Below, piece after piece: positions 16,192 to 25,997 of a stretch of 64,000 nt of DNA. The notes under the pieces are model-generated. The model was given only the letters and a program-made list of their open reading frames with translations. It ran no database searches and had not been told where the DNA came from. Source of the stretch: DATDAH01 sp963845425 (GTDB lineage: Bacteria; Actinomycetota; Acidimicrobiia; Acidimicrobiales; DATDAH01); contig CAWJSC010000016.1 in NCBI GenBank assembly GCA_963845425.1, positions 248,001 to 312,000 of the forward strand, given 5' to 3'. The position numbers were made by a program, and so were the translations under genes. Position 1 is the stretch's first letter. Each line of letters starts with the position of its first letter.

Positions 16192-17304
16192 TCAGGGGGC
16201 GACCACGCCGTGCACTGGCGGCGGCGGCCCCGACTCCCCCGCCATCCGGGCCAGCAGGCCCGCCGCCTGGTCAAGGCCGACGACCTCCCGGGGCAGGTCG
16301 GCGAAGGGGTAGTGGCCGGTCGCCAGCAGCTCGAGCGCCGCGACGTAGTCGTCGCGATCGACCCCGAGAGCGCCGAACACCCGGAGTTCTCGACCGACGA
16401 GGTCGTCGGGGTGGAAGCCGGGCGCCTCCGACGCCGCCCCCCGGGTGCCGGCCACCACCACGGTGCCCCCGCTCCGAGCGAGGGCGACGGCCTGGGCGAA
16501 GGCGTCCGGGGCCATGGCCGTGACGTCCAGCACGACATCGGCCCGACGACCGCCGGTCGCCCGCCGCAGGGCCTCGACCGGGTCCTCGGTCGCCACGTCC
16601 ACCGTGAGGTCGGCGCCGAAGCGCTCCGCCCAGGCCAGGCGTCCGCCGTCGCGGTCACCCACGCCGGTGACCATGACGAACCCGGCCCCGGCCTCCTTCG
16701 CGGCGGCGACCGCACACAGCCCGCGGATGCCCGGGCCGAGGACGGCCACCACGTCCCCGGGCCCGGTCCCGGGGAGCCGAGCCGCCCACCGGATGCCGGC
16801 CCCGAGTGGGTTGAACGCCGTGGCCAAGACCGGGTCGAGCCCGTCGGGGACCTTCAGCAGCCGGGAGTCCGGGCGCAGCTCCAGATGCGTCGCGTAGCCC
16901 CCGGAGAGCCCGCTGCCCTCGTCGCGACCGACGAGCCCGTACATGGTGCGGAGCCCGTGTCGGGCACAGCGCCGGGTCTCGCCGGCCCGACAGTCGGGGC
17001 AGGCGCCACAGCCCAGGAAGACCTCGAGGGCGACCCGGTCGCCTTCGGCCACGCCCCACCGAGCGGCCGCCTCGGGGCCGATCTCCTCGATCACCCCGAC
17101 GACCTCGTGGCCGGGGACGAAGGCCCAGCCCGGATGCAGCGCCCCGGTCCACTGCTCGTGGTCGGTCCCACAGAGGCCGCAGGCCTCGACCCGCAGGATC
17201 CCGGTGTCGGACCGCACCGCCGGTACCGGCTGCTCGACGGCAACCAGGTGCCGCGGCGCCTCCAGCACGAGGGCTCGGACCGTCTCAGCCACACTGTCCC
17301 CCAT
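16192..17304 (-). CDS. Zinc-dependent medium-chain alcohol dehydrogenase
   Basis: The protein of about 370 residues has the MDR layout: an N-terminal GroES-like catalytic domain with the zinc Cys in EACGLCGTDHEQW and the PGHEVVG motif. The structural zinc lobe is CGACPDCRAGETRRC (four Cys), followed by a Rossmann domain with VLGPGIRGL. It should oxidise an alcohol or polyol with NAD(P); the substrate is not evident. The ATG at 17304 shares two bases with the divergent thioesterase start; a GTG at 17292 would shorten it by four codons and also fits. Confidence 0.87.
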   Translation of the reverse strand: MGDSVAETVRALVLEAPRHLVAVEQPVPAVRSDTGILRVEACGLCGTDHEQWTGALHPGWAFVPGHEVVGVIEEIGPEAAARWGVAEGDRVALEVFLGCGACPDCRAGETRRCARHGLRTMYGLVGRDEGSGLSGGYATHLELRPDSRLLKVPDGLDPVLATAFNPLGAGIRWAARLPGTGPGDVVAVLGPGIRGLCAVAAAKEAGAGFVMVTGVGDRDGGRLAWAERFGADLTVDVATEDPVEALRRATGGRRADVVLDVTAMAPDAFAQAVALARSGGTVVVAGTRGAASEAPGFHPDDLVGRELRVFGALGVDRDDYVAALELLATGHYPFADLPREVVGLDQAAGLLARMAGESGPPPPVHGVVAP

Positions 17305-17740
17305 GGCCGACGAGCCCCTGTCCGACGAGGAGCAGCACCGACGGCGTCAGGCCATCAAGGGGATCTTCCCGGCCACGCCCTTCATGGGCCTGCTGGGGAT
17401 CACCTTCGACCGTTACGAGCCCGACGACGTGGTCGTGCGGCTCCCGTTCCACGAACAGCTCACCAATGACGGCGAGGTCTACCACGGGGGCGTCATCGCC
17501 ACGATGCTGGACACCGCCGGTGCTGCCGCCGCCTGGTCGAACCACGACTTCGACAAGGGGTCCCGGGCCTCCACCGTATCGCTTTTCGTGCAGTACATCG
17601 GCGCCGCCCGTCGCTCCGATCTGCTCTGCCACGGTCGGGCGGTGCGACGGGGCCGGGACCTGATCTTCTGTGAGATCACCGCCGCCGACGATGACGACAG
17701 GATCGTGGCCCACGCCCTGCAGACCTACCGCATCGTCTGA
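17303..17740 (+). CDS. PaaI-like hotdog-fold thioesterase
   Basis: The 145-residue protein has the hotdog signature of PaaI/DUF4442-type thioesterases: a helix start PATPFMGLLGI, VRLPFHEQLTNDGEVYHGG followed by VIATMLDTAGAAAAW (the Asn/Gly/His-rich segment that holds the catalytic site on the long helix), and the pairing strand ASTVSLFVQYIGAARR. It probably hydrolyses an acyl-CoA. Its ATG overlaps the ATG of the dehydrogenase on the other strand, so both mRNAs may be leaderless or one true start lies further in. Confidence 0.83.
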   Translation: MADEPLSDEEQHRRRQAIKGIFPATPFMGLLGITFDRYEPDDVVVRLPFHEQLTNDGEVYHGGVIATMLDTAGAAAAWSNHDFDKGSRASTVSLFVQYIGAARRSDLLCHGRAVRRGRDLIFCEITAADDDDRIVAHALQTYRIV

Positions 17741-17786
17741 CCGGTCGGCCCGTGCGGAAGCGTCCGTAGGACGCGACGACCAGACT

Positions 17787-18074
17787 GTGGCCGTGCTGCA
17801 CCACATCGTCAGTATCCAGGTCCCCGACCCGCTCCAGGCCGAGGAGATCACCCGCCGGCTGCGGGCGCTGCCCGGCCTCATACCCGAGATCGTCACCTAC
17901 GAGGTGGGCGTCGACGTCGTCGGGGGCCCGACCAGCTACCAGGTGGGGCTGCACTCGACCTTCGAGGACGTCGAGGCCCTCGAGCGCTACCGGGTCCACC
18001 ACGCCCACCAGGCCGTGGTCCAGCTGATCGCGCAGGCCAGCACCCACCGCGTCGCCGTCGACTGGTTCGACTGA
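17787..18074 (+). CDS. Dabb (stress-response A/B barrel) domain protein
   Basis: The 95-residue protein begins AVLHHIVSIQVPDP, the usual first strand of Dabb proteins, and carries LRALPGLIPEIVTYEVGVDV, YQVGLHSTFEDVEALERYRV and HHAHQAVVQ with the conserved H-x2-H-x-x-V turn. Dabb proteins form dimeric beta barrels; some are enzymes of polyketide metabolism, most are uncharacterised. Start is GTG 17787. It lies 46 bases after the thioesterase and may be cotranscribed. Confidence 0.83.
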   Translation: MAVLHHIVSIQVPDPLQAEEITRRLRALPGLIPEIVTYEVGVDVVGGPTSYQVGLHSTFEDVEALERYRVHHAHQAVVQLIAQASTHRVAVDWFD

Positions 18075-18077
18075 CGC

Positions 18078-18125
18078 TTCTGGCGCTTGATCTCCCGGTG
18101 ATGACCGGCAGATCAGGCGCCAGAA
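18078..18125. terminator. 48-bp hairpin between convergent genes (repeat copy 2)
   Basis: TTCTGGCGC (18078-18086) pairs with GCGCCAGAA (18117-18125). The stem continues with TGATCT/AGATCA and CCGGT/ACCGG around a GATG loop, one mismatch and one bulge position aside. It starts 3 bases after the Dabb stop and ends 6 bases before the stop of the convergent transporter gene, the place for a two-way terminator. The element is related in sequence and equal in length to 15620-15667. Confidence 0.72.
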
Positions 18126-18131
18126 CGAGGG

Positions 18132-19556
18132 TCAGCCCGCGACGCGGTCGTTGTAGGAGGCGATGGCGGCGTCGGCCTCCTCCTGGAGGCTGGCCGCGGT
18201 CGCCGCGGGGTCGGCGCCGTCGAGCACCAGCGCCTCGATGGCGTCCTCCAGGGCGTTGCGGAACTCCACGTAGGCCCCGATCACCGGGCCGCCGCCGCCC
18301 GGCGGCAGGTTGTCGTCGGCCAACTGCTCGTAGGCCACCTGGTAGCCGGGGCGCTCGGCCCACAGCTCCTGGACGGCAGGGTCCTCGCTGGCCTGGAAGC
18401 TGATCGGGATGTAGCCGGTGTTCACGTGCCAGTAGGCCTGCTGCTCAGGCGCGACCAGCCACTGGACGAAGTCCCAGGTGGCGGCGATCTGCTCGGGGCT
18501 GGACTCGTTGGCCACCAGCCACAGGGCAGCGCCACCGGCACTCGTCGGGCCACCGGCGACGGGTCCCGGCAGGGGGCCGATGCCGATGTCGACGTCGGTC
18601 TCCACCGTGCCGGAGTCGAGGGCGTCGTACACCGAGCCGAGGGCGCCCGAGGTGCCGATGGTGAAGGCCGCGTCACCGCTGGCCAGGGCGAAGAAGTGGT
18701 CGGCGCCCGAGGGGTTGCGGCCCACGTTGAAGACCAGGTCGTTGTCGACCATCTCCCGGATCCAGGTGAAGATGTCGACCATGGTGGCGTTGTCCACCGT
18801 GGCCGCCTCGGCTCGGGCGTCCCGGCCGTTGGTGCTGTCCACCAGGGTCTGGTCGGCCATCGAGGACCACTGCTCGGGGTACCAGGGCTGGACCTCGAGG
18901 GACATGGCGTGCTCGGCCGCACCCGCCCGCACGATCTCGTCACCCATGTCGTACATCTCGTCGAGGGTGGCCGGCGGGGCGTCGGGGTCGAGGCCGGCGG
19001 CGATGAAGTCGTTGCGGTCGTAGTAGAAGACCGGGTTCGACACGTTGAACGGCATCGGCCACAGCGTGCCCTCGACCTCGAACTCGGCGAGGACCGACGG
19101 CAGGATGTCAGACGTGTCGTAGTCGGAGGCCGCCACACACGCCGCCGCGGGCACCGTGCTGCCGCTGTCGATCATCGTCTGCAGCGTGGTCTCCTCCAGC
19201 TGCGCGAGCTGCGGGAGCTCACCGCTGCGCAGGCCGGTCAGGTACCGGTCGAGGGTCTCGTCGTAGGACCCGGTGAACACCGCGGTGACCTCCACCGCGT
19301 CCTGACTGGCGTTGTAGTCGGCCACCATCTCGTTGAGCGTCTCCTCGTTGGAGGCGGTCATGGCGTGCCAGAACTCGATCGGGACCGGGCCGTCCGCGGT
19401 CTCGAGGGCGGCGACCGGACAGAGCGAGGCGTCCACCTCGGCGTCCCGGCCCTGCGCGCCCTCGCTGCTGCCACCGCCGCCGTCGTCGCCACCGCACGCG
19501 GCGGCGACCAGCGCCAGCACGGTCAACAGCACCAGGATCAGGGGGGTTCGCTTCAT
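18132..19556 (-). CDS. UgpB-type carbohydrate ABC transporter substrate-binding lipoprotein
   Basis: A lipoprotein signal (KRTPLILVLLTVLALVAAAC) anchors the 474-residue protein outside the membrane. The mature part resembles UgpB-type solute-binding proteins: EFWHAMTASNEETLNEMVAD near the start, a Trp-rich ligand face, and APEQQAYWHVNTGYIPIS near the C terminus. UgpB itself binds glycerol-3-phosphate; close relatives bind oligosaccharides, so the ligand here is open. It is the last gene of a four-gene transporter operon, 6 bases after the second permease. Confidence 0.88.
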   Translation of the reverse strand: MKRTPLILVLLTVLALVAAACGGDDGGGGSSEGAQGRDAEVDASLCPVAALETADGPVPIEFWHAMTASNEETLNEMVADYNASQDAVEVTAVFTGSYDETLDRYLTGLRSGELPQLAQLEETTLQTMIDSGSTVPAAACVAASDYDTSDILPSVLAEFEVEGTLWPMPFNVSNPVFYYDRNDFIAAGLDPDAPPATLDEMYDMGDEIVRAGAAEHAMSLEVQPWYPEQWSSMADQTLVDSTNGRDARAEAATVDNATMVDIFTWIREMVDNDLVFNVGRNPSGADHFFALASGDAAFTIGTSGALGSVYDALDSGTVETDVDIGIGPLPGPVAGGPTSAGGAALWLVANESSPEQIAATWDFVQWLVAPEQQAYWHVNTGYIPISFQASEDPAVQELWAERPGYQVAYEQLADDNLPPGGGGPVIGAYVEFRNALEDAIEALVLDGADPAATAASLQEEADAAIASYNDRVAG

Positions 19557-19562
19557 GGGACG

Positions 19563-20438
19563 TCATCCTTTCACTGCCCCGGCGGTGAGACCGCGCACGA
19601 GGTGACGCTGGAACAAGATCAGGACCAGCGCGATGGGTAGGGCGGCGATGATGGTCCCGGCCATCACCAGGTTGAGCTCGTCCACGTTGGCCGAGTTCAG
19701 GCTCTTCAGCCCGATCTGGACCGTTCGGACGTTCGGGTCGTCGGCCACCAGCAGCGGCCACAGGTACTGGTTCCAGGCGTAGAGGAAGCTGAAGACCGAC
19801 AAGCCGGCGATGGCGGGACGGGCCAGCGGGATGGCCACGTGCCACATGAAGCCGCCGTGGCCGTAGCCGTCGAGCGCGGTGGCGTCCCGCAGGTCACCGG
19901 GCACGTTCAGGAACGACTGGCGGATCATGAACGTGCCGAAGGTCCAGGCGATGAACGGCACCACCAGGCCCTGGTAGGAGTTCAGCCAACCCAGGTCGGA
20001 CACGATCTGGAACTGGGCCACGATGATCACCTCGGTGGGGACCATGAGGGTGGCCAGGAAGGCGTAGAAGACCCAGCGCTTCCCGGGGAAGCGCAGGAAC
20101 GCAAAGGCGTACGCGGCCAGCACCGACGTCGTGACCTGCGCCACTGTCGTGAGCGACGACTGGATGAGGCTGTTGCGCAGGTAGCGACCGAGGTTGCCGG
20201 CGTTGAAGGCCTCCGAGAAGGCCGAGAACGAGATCTCGTTGGGGATGATGATCCCGGGCCAGCTCAGCAACGATGAGGCCGGTTGGATGGCCACGACGAC
20301 CGCGCTGTAGATCGGGAAGAGCACGATGAAGGCGGCGATGCTCAGGGCCGCGTAGCGGCCGGCCCTCCGCCAGGCCGCACCCTTGACGCTCGGCGGGACG
20401 GGCGGCGCCCCGCGGTCGGCGGCCAGGACCTCGGTCAC
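19563..20438 (-). CDS. Carbohydrate ABC transporter permease (UgpE/MalG type)
   Basis: The 291-residue protein has six predicted membrane helices and the MalG-type cytoplasmic loop that contacts the ATPase, DATALDGYGHGGFMWHVAIP followed by LARPAI (E/D-A-A-x2-D-G-A-x8-I-x-L-P pattern). The start GTG 20438 overlaps the stop of the partner permease by four bases (GTGA), showing tight coupling. It forms the membrane channel with the gene at 20435-21373. Confidence 0.9.
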   Translation of the reverse strand: MTEVLAADRGAPPVPPSVKGAAWRRAGRYAALSIAAFIVLFPIYSAVVVAIQPASSLLSWPGIIIPNEISFSAFSEAFNAGNLGRYLRNSLIQSSLTTVAQVTTSVLAAYAFAFLRFPGKRWVFYAFLATLMVPTEVIIVAQFQIVSDLGWLNSYQGLVVPFIAWTFGTFMIRQSFLNVPGDLRDATALDGYGHGGFMWHVAIPLARPAIAGLSVFSFLYAWNQYLWPLLVADDPNVRTVQIGLKSLNSANVDELNLVMAGTIIAALPIALVLILFQRHLVRGLTAGAVKG

Positions 20439-21373
20439 TGCTCGCCCCCGGCGTAGTGCACCCGCCGCTCGAAGAACCGGAACTGCACCAGCGACAGGGT
20501 CAACACGATCAGGAACAGGATCACGGCCTGGGCCGAGGCCACCCCGGCGTTCCGGTTCTGGAAGGCCTCCTGGTAGATCGAGTACACGATCACGTTGGTC
20601 GAGTCGCTGGGCCCACCTTGGGTCAGCAGGTCGATCTGGCCGAAGGACTGGAACGCGTTGATCGTCAGGATCACGCTGACGAACAGCAGCGTGGGCGACA
20701 GCATCGGGAGGGTGATCTCCCGGAACTGCAGCCAGGCGCTCGCCCCGTCCACCCGGGCGCTCTCATAGAGGTCGTCGGGGATCCCCTGCAGGCCCGCGAT
20801 CAGGATGATGAAGGTGATCCCGAGGTTCTGCCAGACCGTCGTGGCGGCCACGGCGAACAGGGCCGTGCTGCTGTCCAACAGCCACTGGACCGGCTCCTGG
20901 CCTATCGACTTGAGGAACTGGTTGACCACACCGATCGAGGGCTGGAACAACACCAGCCAGATCAGGGACGCCACCGCCACCGACGTGGCCACCGTCGAGG
21001 AGAAGATCGTGCGGAAGACCGTGATGCCCTTGATGCGCTGGTGGGCCAACGTGGCCAGGGTCACGCCGAACACGAGGCCGAAGCCCACGGTGATGATCGC
21101 GAACAACAAGGTGACCCAGAGGCTGTGGCGGAAGTCGCCCGAGGTGATCGCGTCGCGGTACTGGTCGAAGCCGGCGTAGACCCGGCCGCCGAAGGGGTCC
21201 TCCCGGTAGAAGCCCAGCCAGACGGTCCGGGCCAGGGGGTAGAAGATGAAGACGCTGTAGATCAGCAGCGACGGGGCCAGCAGGAGCAAGGCCAGGGGGA
21301 TCTCGCTCAGCCTCTTGCGCCCGAAGCCCTCGTCACCGTCGGTGTCGAAGGCGGGCGTCCCCTGCATCGTCAT
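20435..21373 (-). CDS. Carbohydrate ABC transporter permease (UgpA/MalF type)
   Basis: The 312-residue protein begins with a cytoplasmic tail, then LALLLLAPSLLIYSVFIFYP and GFYREDPFGGRVYAGFDQYR, typical of UgpA-like permeases. The ATPase-contact loop is YESARVDGASAWLQFREIT followed by LPMLSP. Six membrane helices are predicted. It follows the ATP-binding gene after 13 bases. Confidence 0.9.
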   Translation of the reverse strand: MTMQGTPAFDTDGDEGFGRKRLSEIPLALLLLAPSLLIYSVFIFYPLARTVWLGFYREDPFGGRVYAGFDQYRDAITSGDFRHSLWVTLLFAIITVGFGLVFGVTLATLAHQRIKGITVFRTIFSSTVATSVAVASLIWLVLFQPSIGVVNQFLKSIGQEPVQWLLDSSTALFAVAATTVWQNLGITFIILIAGLQGIPDDLYESARVDGASAWLQFREITLPMLSPTLLFVSVILTINAFQSFGQIDLLTQGGPSDSTNVIVYSIYQEAFQNRNAGVASAQAVILFLIVLTLSLVQFRFFERRVHYAGGEQ

Positions 21374-21386
21374 CGGGCGGGTCCCG

Positions 21387-22451
<1,065 letters not shown>

Positions 22452-22579
22452 GTGGATGCCAGGCCTCCCTCTTCGCCGCGGACGTTAGCCAGCGGCGGGC
22501 GACGCCCCGCCAACGGGGTTGGGCCTGGCCCCAGGGGGCACCGACCCCACGCCCCCATGCCTGCCTCGGTGTCGGTTCC

Positions 22580-23986
22580 CTAGGCCGGAGCGGGCGTCCG
22601 GGTGTCGATGCCGAGGCTGACCGCTGCACTCACGAGACCCAACGCCACAAGGGCCCACCAGAGGGGGTCGAAGTCGCTGATCGGGTCGCCGGCGACGACG
22701 CTGCCGACGAGGACCACCGCCAGGGCTATGCCGAGCGTGCCGGACAGGCGGACCACGGTCTGGATAGCCGCGGCGGCCACGCCGAACCGGGCCTCGGCCA
22801 CCCCGTGGACCGCAGCGCTCTGGAAGTTGGGGAACACGAGGCCGATGCCGATGCCGAGCAGCAGCACACCGGGGATCCACACCGTCCAGATCGCAGGCTC
22901 CTCGCCGATCCCCAACCCGAGCCAGGCCCCGCCGAGGGCGAAGATCAGGGCCCCGGGCACCATGACGGCCCGGTGGCCGTAGCGGTCGGCCAGCCGACCG
23001 CCGACATACGAGAACACCGCGGCGGCCGCAGGGCCGGGGGTGACAAGCAACCCGGACTCGCCGGTCGAGTAGCCCCAGCCTTCGGTCAGGAACCGGACCA
23101 AGCCGAAGAACATGGCGAAGAAGGCCGCGCCGAAGAGCAGGGCGACGACGTTGGCTCGGCGGAACAGCGGCGCGGCGAACAGGTCGGGGGCGATGACCGG
23201 GTCCGGGTGACGGGTCGAGCGGCGCACGAGCAGGACCGTGGCGGCCACCGAGACCGCGAACGCGGTGAGCACACCCGGCGAGCTCCACCCCCAGGACGGG
23301 CCCTCGACGATGCCGAGGGCCAGCGAGCCGACGGCCACCATCACCAGGAACGAGCCGAGGAGATCGGTCAGGCCGTCGACGTCGGGGTCGACCGACTCGA
23401 CCAGGACGGCCCGCCCCCAGACCAGCACGATCACGGCCAACGGCACGCTCAGCCAGAAGGCCCAACGCCACCCCCCCAGGCCCACCACGAGGGCGCCCAG
23501 TGACGGGCCGGTGGCCGCCGCCACCCCGCCCACGGCCCCCCAGGTGCCGATGGCCATCGCTCGCCGCTCGGGCGGGAACTCCCGCAGCACCAGCGCCATC
23601 GCCGCCGGGGTCATGAGCGCACCACCACAGGCCTGGAAGGCCCGGGTGGCGATGAGCACTCCGGGGTTCGGCGCCGCGCCGCTGGCCAGGGCGCCGGCCC
23701 CGAAGATCACCACACCGGTGAGGAACACCCGGCGCCGGCCGTACAGGTCGGCCAGGCGGCCACCGGGCACCAGCAGCGCGGCGATCACGATCCCGTAGAT
23801 GGTGAGGACCCACGACAGCAGCGCCGTCGAGGCTTCGGGGAAGGCGTCCTCGATGTCGGGGAACGCGACGAAGACGACCGAGAGGTCGAGGGCACCGGCG
23901 AACCCGGCCATGCAGGCCAGCAGGAGGACGACCCACGCCCGCTTCGGGACCTCGGGCTCGGTCGACGCCAGGTCGGCCTCGGTCAC
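22580..23986 (-). CDS. MFS transporter, DHA2-like drug efflux type
   Basis: The 468-residue protein has about 14 hydrophobic helices. Diagnostic segments are the first-helix DLSVVFVAFPDIEDAF, the loop GGRLADLYGRRRVFLTG between helices 2 and 3, and RAFQACGGALMTPAAMALV with the motif C-like GPSLGALV that marks proton-driven exporters. A second loop, GGRLADRYGHRAV, starts the second half. Substrate unknown. The GTG start at 23986 overlaps the delta' gene stop by four bases, so it is cotranslated with a replication gene, an odd pairing that is probably only positional. Confidence 0.87.
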   Translation of the reverse strand: MTEADLASTEPEVPKRAWVVLLLACMAGFAGALDLSVVFVAFPDIEDAFPEASTALLSWVLTIYGIVIAALLVPGGRLADLYGRRRVFLTGVVIFGAGALASGAAPNPGVLIATRAFQACGGALMTPAAMALVLREFPPERRAMAIGTWGAVGGVAAATGPSLGALVVGLGGWRWAFWLSVPLAVIVLVWGRAVLVESVDPDVDGLTDLLGSFLVMVAVGSLALGIVEGPSWGWSSPGVLTAFAVSVAATVLLVRRSTRHPDPVIAPDLFAAPLFRRANVVALLFGAAFFAMFFGLVRFLTEGWGYSTGESGLLVTPGPAAAAVFSYVGGRLADRYGHRAVMVPGALIFALGGAWLGLGIGEEPAIWTVWIPGVLLLGIGIGLVFPNFQSAAVHGVAEARFGVAAAAIQTVVRLSGTLGIALAVVLVGSVVAGDPISDFDPLWWALVALGLVSAAVSLGIDTRTPAPA

Positions 23987-25047
23987 GGGAGGCGGGGCAG
24001 CGCCAGGAACAGGCCCAGGAGCAGCAGTTCCTCGCCCGGGTTGCGGACGAGGTCCTCGGCCGCGACCTGGATGGCCGCCAAGGCCTCGACGATCGGCGCG
24101 GGGTCCACAGCATCGGCCAACGCATCGCGGTATCGGCCGGCCAGCATCGCGAGGCCGAACCGGAGCTCCTGGCGCCGCAGCGTGCGGACCTGGCGCTTCT
24201 GGCGGGTGACCAGCTCGCCGGCCAGGCCCTTGCGCAGCCCGTAGCGCTCGATCTGCTCGTCCAGGTCGGCCCGCTCGCCGGCGTGCTGGTCGTCGAGCGG
24301 CGCCTGGGCGGCGTCGATGCGGCCCCGCAGGTCCGCCACCAGGTCCACCGTCCCGGCGCCCGTGCCGTCGAGGCGCTCCGGTACCCGCCGCCACGCCTCC
24401 CGCCGGTCGGCCAACTCGGGGTCGGTGGCCAGCAGCCGGGCCCGGGTGATGTCACCACCCGCCGCGTCGGCGGCCTCCTGGGCGGTCTCCGCCGTGACCC
24501 CTTCGGCCAGGAGGCGCTCGACGAGGGCCTCGACCGGAACCGGCCCGAAGTCGATGCGCACGCACCGCGACGCCACCGTCACGAGGTCGGGCGGGATCTC
24601 GTCGGCGACGATCACGATGATCGTGCGGGGCGGCGGCTCCTCGATGGTCTTCAGGAAGGCCCCGGCGAACTGCTCCATCGTGTGGAACTGGCCGAGCACG
24701 ACCAGCTTCCGGTCCGCCTCGACCGGCGCCCGGTTGACCTCCTGCAGGATGACCGGCAGGTCGCCCTTGTCCATGTCCACGCTGAGTCGGGCGCCCTCGG
24801 GCTCGAAGACGACCAGATCTGGGTGCTTGCCCCCCAGCGCCAGCCGGGCGTGGCGTTCGGCATCCTCGCCGGCGACATCGCGGGAGAACAGCGCGGCAGC
24901 GAAGGCCCGGGCCGCCGCCATCCGACCGCTACCCGCCGGCCCCACGAACAGGTAGGCGTGCGACGGCGCCAGCACGGCGGCCTTCAGGTCGCCGACGGCG
25001 CGGGCCTGCCCGACCACATCCGCCCAAAGTCCCGCGTCGACGGTCAT
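23983..25047 (-). CDS. holB: DNA polymerase III delta' subunit-like clamp-loader protein
   Basis: The 354-residue protein opens with WADVVGQARAVGDLKAAVLA and HAYLFVGPAGSGRMAA, the delta' version of a P-loop where the Walker Lys is replaced by Arg, as expected for a subunit that does not hydrolyse ATP. It continues with KLVVLGQFHTMEQFAGAFLK followed by TIEEPPPRTIIV, and ASRCVRIDFGPV (the SRC box). The zinc-finger cysteines of E. coli delta' are absent. Start at ATG 25047; the frame extends upstream without similarity. Confidence 0.87.
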   Translation of the reverse strand: MTVDAGLWADVVGQARAVGDLKAAVLAPSHAYLFVGPAGSGRMAAARAFAAALFSRDVAGEDAERHARLALGGKHPDLVVFEPEGARLSVDMDKGDLPVILQEVNRAPVEADRKLVVLGQFHTMEQFAGAFLKTIEEPPPRTIIVIVADEIPPDLVTVASRCVRIDFGPVPVEALVERLLAEGVTAETAQEAADAAGGDITRARLLATDPELADRREAWRRVPERLDGTGAGTVDLVADLRGRIDAAQAPLDDQHAGERADLDEQIERYGLRKGLAGELVTRQKRQVRTLRRQELRFGLAMLAGRYRDALADAVDPAPIVEALAAIQVAAEDLVRNPGEELLLLGLFLALPRLP

Positions 25048-25251
25048 CGAGGGAAACGATGGCATGCAGCGCGCCGGGGTTCGCGCAGATGTCGTCAGTG
25101 GCGCCCCCGCCTGCGGACCAGACGAAATGACGGCAGGAACGGGGCGTGGGGTCGGGCCCATGGTCGTCGGCGGCAGGCTCGCCGTCCCCGCATCGGGACC
25201 ATTCGCCACCCAGCGTGAGATCCCGACTCGTTCGGCTCGTTGACGACACGT

Positions 25252-25294
25252 CTCGAGGCAATACCTGTCGGATTCCGACAGGTATTGCCTCGAG
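25252..25294. promoter_or_regulatory. Perfect 21-bp inverted repeat with 1-nt centre, between tmk and holB
   Basis: CTCGAGGCAATACCTGTCGG at 25252 plus one base is exactly mirrored up to 25294, with a single T between the arms. It is the most striking element in the 345-bp gap 25048-25392, which otherwise holds no gene that I can see. It is too regular for chance. No T-run follows on either strand. It could be a rho-independent terminator of the actinobacterial type after tmk, or a binding site for a dimeric regulator. Confidence 0.65.
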
Positions 25295-25392
25295 GTCCAT
25301 GGCCCGACCACACAACGTGAGAGCGAGCCTCGAATGCCCCCGATCGGTCCCGGCCCGTCCCCACGCCCCCTTCGTTGCCTCGGTTTCGGTCT

Positions 25393-25992
25393 TCACGACA
25401 GGCGGGTCTCGACCGCCGCGAGCACGAGGGTGAAGACCTCGTCGACCGTGCCGGCGCCGTCGACCACCACCCAGCCGTCGGGGTCCTCGTCCGCCAGCGT
25501 CCGGTAGCCCTCGGCCACCCGTTGGTGGAAGCCGTCGCCCACGGCCTCCAGCCGGTCCAGGTCGGTGCCCATGCGCTCTGCGGCCACGGCCTCGGGGACG
25601 TCGATCAGGACGGTCAGGTCCGGCCGCAGGCCACCGGTACCCCAGTCGTTGACCAGCGCCACCTCGGCCACGGGCAGGCCCCGGCCGTGGCCCTGATAGG
25701 CCAGCGACGAGGCGATGTAGCGGTCACACACGACGTCCTGGCCCGCGGCCAGGGCCGGGCGGATGACCTGGGCGACGTGGTCGGCCCGCGCGGCGGCGAT
25801 CAGCAGGACCTCGGCCCGGAAGTCCAACTCACCGGTGGCCGGGTCCAGCACGATGTCCCGGAGGCGCTCCCCCGCGGGGGTGCCGCCGGGCTCACGGGTC
25901 AGGCGAGCGCCGAGGTGCTCGGCCAACCGCTGGGCCTGGGTGGACTTGCCGCAGCCCTCTCCACCCTCCAGGGCGATGAACCGCCCGGGCAT
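25393..25992 (-). CDS. tmk: Thymidylate kinase
   Basis: The 199-residue enzyme phosphorylates dTMP to dTDP. It has the P-loop ALEGGEGCGKSTQAQRLAEH, the TREPGGTPAGERLRD motif, the DRY substrate motif in VVCDRYIASSLAYQGHGRG and a short LID. The ATG at 25992 lies 5 bases after the topoisomerase stop, so the two form one unit. Confidence 0.95.
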   Translation of the reverse strand: MPGRFIALEGGEGCGKSTQAQRLAEHLGARLTREPGGTPAGERLRDIVLDPATGELDFRAEVLLIAAARADHVAQVIRPALAAGQDVVCDRYIASSLAYQGHGRGLPVAEVALVNDWGTGGLRPDLTVLIDVPEAVAAERMGTDLDRLEAVGDGFHQRVAEGYRTLADEDPDGWVVVDGAGTVDEVFTLVLAAVETRLS

Positions 25993-25997
25993 GACCC

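Noticed and set aside
24182..24200. CTTCTGGCGGGTGACC as a third copy of the 48-bp palindrome
   Set aside because: Just the first eight or nine bases match; it lies within the holB coding sequence and has no second arm.
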